Source of the DNA: Carnegiea gigantea
Taxonomy: Eukaryota > Streptophyta > Magnoliopsida > Caryophyllales > Cactaceae
Assembly (NCBI GenBank): GCA_029747015.1
Contig: JAKOGI010002300.1
Span: forward strand, 15,001-79,000
Direction of reading: 5' to 3'
DNA: 64,000 nucleotides
Shown: positions 59,417-64,000 of the stretch, piece by piece
How the letters are laid out: every line of letters begins with the position of its first letter
How positions within the stretch are numbered: position 1 is the stretch's first letter
Notes under the pieces: model-generated
Database searches by the model: none
Seen by the model: only the letters and a program-made list of their open reading frames with translations
Told to the model about the DNA's origin: nothing
Made by a program: the position numbers and the translations under genes

Positions 59417-59874
59417 TGCAACGGCCTGAACCTAAAAACAACTAATTATATTGCATTACAGTTATTACAAATTAATCAAGTTAGGCACCGCATTTCAATT
59501 TAGCATTTTATGTATGTATATATATATATTTTTATACATCGCAGGTTGAAACGATGGCGTGGCATCAAAATGGATCTTGTTACACTCCTAAATAATTCAT
59601 TCAAGTGCTAATAAATATTTGAATTGGCCGATAAATAAATATTAGCCTAATTATCAAGGGCTAAATGAAAAGCGATAATGTTAATAATATACGAATTAAT
59701 TTAATAACAATCTAACAAAAATAAAAAGGGGGCAAGTTATGTATATAAAAAGAGTGAGTTAATAATTAAGAAAAAAAAAGAATGAAAATGCAAAAATTAA
59801 AATAATTTCTCCAAATTTACAACCAAAAGATGTAAAACTTAAATTTATTAATTTGAGCCAAAACTATTATTTCA

Positions 59875-59878
<4 letters not shown>

Positions 59879-59946
<68 letters not shown>
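59879..59946. repeat. (AT)n microsatellite
   Basis: About 34 uninterrupted TA units. The Ile-Tyr frame across it is an artefact. Confidence 0.98.
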
Positions 59947-59948
<2 letters not shown>

Positions 59949-61277
59949 GAATGGAAAAAAAATAATAGAAGGGGTGGATAAAGATAGGAAAAATCTAGAA
60001 AATATTTAGGTGTCAATAGATTAAAGGGGAAACAAAAAAAAAAAGAAAAAGAATAAATTAAAACTAAAACCAAACAATATCAAAAATCAAAACCCAAACC
60101 TCAATCCCCTTTCCCAGCAAACCCGACAGACACCCCAATTTCCCTTGTTTTTCTTCGCCGGCTCCTCTGCCAATTTACGCCGCCGGTTGCCAGCCGCCCG
60201 ATGCCCCACATCGCCGCTGCCGATCGCCACTCGCCTTCCGCCGCCAGTGCCGCAGCCTTCAACCGGTTTTCTCACCCCCTTGTGTGTAGTTGAGAGGTTG
60301 AGAGGTGAAAACCTAACTCTCCCTAATTTAATTTTTGATGTTTTCAATCTGAATTTTTGTATTAAATAAAGTATTTAGCCTTGATGAATGTCAATTTATG
60401 ACTTTCTTGAAGGTTGGTTGTGAGATTGAATGGATAAAATGAAGTTGGGAATGAACATGGTATTAAGGGGGGTGATGTTTGGTGTTAAGATTGGGCTTAA
60501 TGATAGTATTTTGATGAAGTTAAAACCATGTTGGATGGATGAGTTGTGACCATGAGATTGAAGGATTGAGGTTCATGGCTTGAAATGATATTTAAGTTAA
60601 TTGTGTTGAATTATTAATGTGTAAATGAGTTAATTAATGATTGGGTGGAGAAATATGTATATATGTGCATAAGGTTAATGTTTGTGCTATGGGATGATCA
60701 TGGCTTGGTGATTGGGTTGTAATTGGAATAAAACTACAAGCTTGATTATAGTTGAAATAGGTGGTTTTAAAGTGAATTATGATGAACATGTGAGTGAGAT
60801 TAATAAGAAATTTGTGTTAAAATTTTGTATATTGAGTGTGTGTTTGTCATGAGTTGGTGATTTAGGATTAGATGCGGGTGAGTCTTAAGCTTAATTGGGT
60901 TGTTTTAAGGATGTTTATGTGAGGCTTGTGCAATAATTGAAAAAAAAGAGATATATATGAATGTGGATAAGGTTGTTGTATAAGTATATGGCATGATTAG
61001 TTGTCAAGTAAAGAAGGAGGGGCAGAAAGGAACAAGTAGCGTTGTGCAGTGGAGTTACTAACATAACATGCCTATGTTATTTTATATTAGCTACTGAATA
61101 ATTGTACTACTAGACTCATTTTGAACCCAGAACCAAGTTCATGACATCACCCTAAATCGTATCGCAATCCAAAGTTTAATGGCTGATGACGACCTGTTGA
61201 GGAGAAAAACAATAATCATAACAATGACATTAATATTACTAATGGTTAAAAGGAAAAAAAAAAGAAGGAAAAAAATA

Positions 61278-61289
61278 GTCATCATCATC

Positions 61290-61329
<40 letters not shown>

Positions 61330-61339
61330 TAATAATAGT

Positions 61340-61400
<61 letters not shown>

Positions 61401-61401
61401 T
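61278..61401. repeat. (ATA/ATC)n microsatellite
   Basis: About 40 triplets, ATC at the left then AAT, with a few interruptions (TGAT, AGTTA). The poly-Ile frames on both strands are artefacts. Confidence 0.98.
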
Positions 61402-62663
61402 TGACAATTGATAACATTGTTAATTTCAATACGAGCAAAGAGATAACGATGTTTACGGACTTTTCACAATAATTCAAGTGCTACTGGCAATAACACCATT
61501 ACTAGCAAACTCGAGATGAATCCCACCTTTGCTTTGCTATAACATTCATTAAACGATCGTTAAAAAGCATAAAAGAAAAGGAACAAATAAAATAAAATAA
61601 AAACAAGTTAAGTTAGTAACAATTGTTATACTTATTATAAAAGAGCGAAGTTGAGGGAATTTAAATTATTCATTAAGTCAAGAACTTTAATAAAATTTCT
61701 TAATCTCACACTAATAAAGAAAATGACAATTTTGGAGTAGAAGTGGGGCCACTGCTGTCGCTTCAAGCTGCCAGTAAACGATTTTCAATAAAACGGAGAG
61801 AGACTCTCAAAGGCCAGGTATGTACATTGCCTGTACTCTTCGAAAACTCATATGTTTCTCAAGTTATACAAAATCAATATGGTATTCATATAATGAATCA
61901 TTTTATGCAATGTTTTGTCACCTAAGCAAGTGACCCATCAATTATCAATCATTAGGGTTTACGCCCTTCAGTTTACCCACGCGGCTGCAACTCAGGCTTT
62001 CCAATCGGCCTGGGAGGTATGCACCTATCTCAAGATCGCTGCAGGTGTTAACATGGGTCCACTTTTAGATAATAACCGGCAAATCAGCTTTACTCATACA
62101 TTCTCTCTCTCCTATTTACAAAATAAAATGTTTTGAAATGCGGGCGCCCAGCTAATTGAACTAAAAGTCTATTTTGCTGCATAGGAGTGTACGAGCTGAG
62201 CTTCAGCTCATATTTCGAATGTTTTTGTATTTTCTATTTTGGGTAAAGAATCAATGAGCAGTTTCCTTCCTGGTAAGCTATAAGGTAGAAAGAAATGAGC
62301 GAAAGTTGTAGTTTTGCAGAGCGTTAGCCAGCTAAGCGCTCACAATGATTTATAGGCTAGCAACCTGAGGGCTTGCAGAAGGTACATGCTTTGGGACATT
62401 AGGTTGGTTGGAGTCTGGTATTGGTCTGCTAAGTTATCAAGTGTACTATTGGTTAAACAGGTTGTCAAATGTATGTTTATTCCCAATGTTTGGTGAATCA
62501 GGTGATGATGTGGATAGCACAGTATTACAGATAGTTTTAGGTAGCCTCGTTCCGTTATGAAACGGCGATAATGCCTTCAATTAAAAGACTTCCACTGCAA
62601 ATCATTAGTAAATAAGTGATTAAGTTATAGTAACCATGCATTAGAATTGGGGTGTCACAATTG

Positions 62664-62675
62664 TGGTATCAGAGC
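62664..62675 (+). other. Primer-binding site (Met-initiator tRNA type)
   Basis: TGGTATCAGAGC four bases after the LTR end. It fixes the orientation of the family G element as plus. Confidence 0.9.
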
Positions 62676-64000
62676 CCAGTTTGCAAAACACTATGAGCCT
62701 AGGACGCTCGAGGTTTAGAGCCACTGGGAGTTATAGGGATGCATATGAGTTGTGTTGGACTAGCGAAATGAAATGTCGACTAGGAGTTTACATGTATGTG
62801 CACATCATAAGGATGTTTCAGTAAACATTTACCTGGCTTTCAATCTTTGGTATTAGGACCAGCGATACAGTTAAATAATATCTTAAGAATTTCATCATTA
62901 TCAAAATAGAGTGAGAAAGAAATCGATTAACTTTTTGGTGACATATGTATTACAAAGAAGTTTATTAAGCTCATAGCAATAATTTTGTGGAATTTTGGGT
63001 TGCGCATTTGAGTTACCAAGATGCTTTCAACTTAGTGGTAAGACATACTGAAATACTGAAAGATGCTTTCAATTTAGTGGTTTTACTAAGACGTATTGAA
63101 ATACTAAATGTTTGGGTATTGTGATGTGTAAGATATGACAAGAAGGTGAGTTCGTAAACTCTCATGTGATTAATGTAGCACCAAACTGCATTTAACTTGC
63201 TAGACAAGGAAATATATCATGTAGCAATATTCATGAATTGGTCAGTATGAAATAGCAATTTCAATAGTGCAATGAGGTCAATGTATAAGGGCCCGTCACA
63301 CCATTATAGATATTTTGCAATAATAATTAGTATGAAGAATTACGTGTTGGCAATTCATTAGCTTATGGAGTGCTACTTGACATCATGTGGTTATTTGCGA
63401 CAAGATAAGGTATTATGCAAAGGAAGTGCTATCATTTATGTGGGCTACCGACTGCTAGTGTGTACAAGTCATTATAACCTAAGAGCATGTTTTATAGTGA
63501 GGAAGGTAGTAAGCAATGAAGAGACAGAAGATATTTAGACTTGGGATTAATAAGGACTAGATAAAAAGGAAAAAGAAAAAAAAATAATAGAAAAGAAAGA
63601 GTGAGAAGAAGAATACTTAGATATTGGATTCATCAAAGTAACAAGAGTGACGGTGCACAATTTTGAGCATGCTCATTATGGTGAAAAACGACTATCTACA
63701 GAAGTCAAACTATAGGAAAAGGGCTTAAGCAGATGTCGTATATGTGGACGTATATCAGAAATTCTAGAAGACATAATTTATATTTTTGCCAGAGTGGATA
63801 AGATTTGGGGAGATACATAATATTTTGAGAAGTATAATAAATTAGAAGGTTATATGGGTTGGACTAATTAGGGCACTTGTTGATGCACAACAGTTTATGC
63901 TGGTAAGGAATTGGGAGTGGTGATTTGAGTATATATATCTATATAAATATTACATGGACTCTGTAGAAGTATTACTGGTGATTCTATGAGGTCGAGATGT
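62676..64000 (+). other. Internal leader of the family G gypsy element
   Basis: Non-coding up to the window end as far as I can read; no gag motif. A two-unit tandem repeat lies at 63020-63110. The element continues beyond the window. Confidence 0.5.
63020..63110. repeat. Two-unit tandem repeat, about 45 bp
   Basis: GATGCTTTCAA(C/T)TTAGTGGT followed by AAGAC(A/G)TA(C/T)TGAAATACT occurs twice (about 63020 and 63062). Confidence 0.85.

Larger units (their letters stand above)
59417..62659 (+). repeat. Gypsy 5' LTR (family G), plus orientation
   Basis: Starts TGCAACGGCCTGAACC and ends GAATTGGGGTGTCACA. It aligns with the reverse complement of 52706-56336 and 39152-41325: GTTAGGCACCGCATTTCAAT (59482), GCAGGTTGAAACGATG (59543), GAGCTGAGCTTCAGCTCAT (62192) and TTTCGAATG. 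A Gly-coding GC-rich block (60150-60270) corresponds to the GC-rich blocks of the other copies. Expanded microsatellites at 59879-59946 and 61278-61401 lengthen it to about 3.2 kb. Confidence 0.75.

Noticed and set aside
59876..60073. Minus-strand frame with (IY)n tail
   Set aside because: It is an (AT)n microsatellite inside a gypsy LTR, not a protein.
61139..61477. Poly-Ile open frames on both strands, about 100 codons
   Set aside because: They are translations of an (AAT)n microsatellite.

Overview
The window is nuclear DNA of a flowering plant, probably a repeat-rich pericentromeric or intergenic block. It is AT-rich, has no operon structure and no intact cellular gene, and is filled with plant-type transposable elements: Ty1/copia and Ty3/gypsy LTR retrotransposons, a TRIM, a LINE relic, hAT-type MITEs, CACTA elements, Helitron ends and a decayed FAR1/FHY3-like (MULE-derived) gene. 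Species cannot be named from the sequence. Almost every long reading frame is a piece of a retroelement polyprotein or a microsatellite artefact.

Layout. 0-2 kb: broken FAR1-related gene (minus). 2-3.7 kb: unassigned DNA with microsatellites. 3.9-5.0 kb: LINE reverse transcriptase relic (plus). 5.0-7.66 kb: unassigned. 7664-14372: complete but gag-only gypsy-type element (minus) with 1.3-kb LTRs, a near-perfect 5-bp target duplication, and a hAT MITE inserted inside gag. 14.4-20.1 kb: AT-rich relics, a Helitron 3' end with a duplicated flank, a GCTCACTAA/TTAGTGAGC motif field, and inverted LTR relics. 20567-30699: a second non-autonomous gypsy element (plus) in which gag is followed by three different tandem-repeat fields instead of pol. 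It carries a nested TRIM plus deleted copia composite (25288-28613) and a second hAT MITE (29081-29689).

30.7-33.0 kb: CACTA left end and a possible CACTA-protein relic. 33.0-37.0 kb: 5'-truncated copia relic (plus). 37.6-38.3 kb: gypsy pol tail (minus). 39.2-41.3 kb: solo-like gypsy LTR. 42749-50098: young, structurally complete copia element (minus) with target duplication AGATA, about 2% LTR divergence, several coding breaks and a GC-rich 5' leader. 50623-51722: non-autonomous Helitron (minus) with both termini. 52706-56336: gypsy LTR (minus) split by a 1.1-kb CACTA-type element, followed by a pol-tail relic. 59417-62659: 5' LTR of the same gypsy family (plus) with a Met-tRNA primer site, then internal leader to the window end.

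The most notable points are: a single GCCAC target duplication that brackets a TRIM and a copia element as one unit; a copia element whose protease is joined in frame to what looks like the last residues of RNase H; gag-only gypsy elements with a MITE splitting one gag in a reconstructible way; palindromic GTGCCATGTGGCAC-type arrays shared by a copia LTR and an unrelated gypsy LTR; and a GC-rich segment in the leader of the young copia element.
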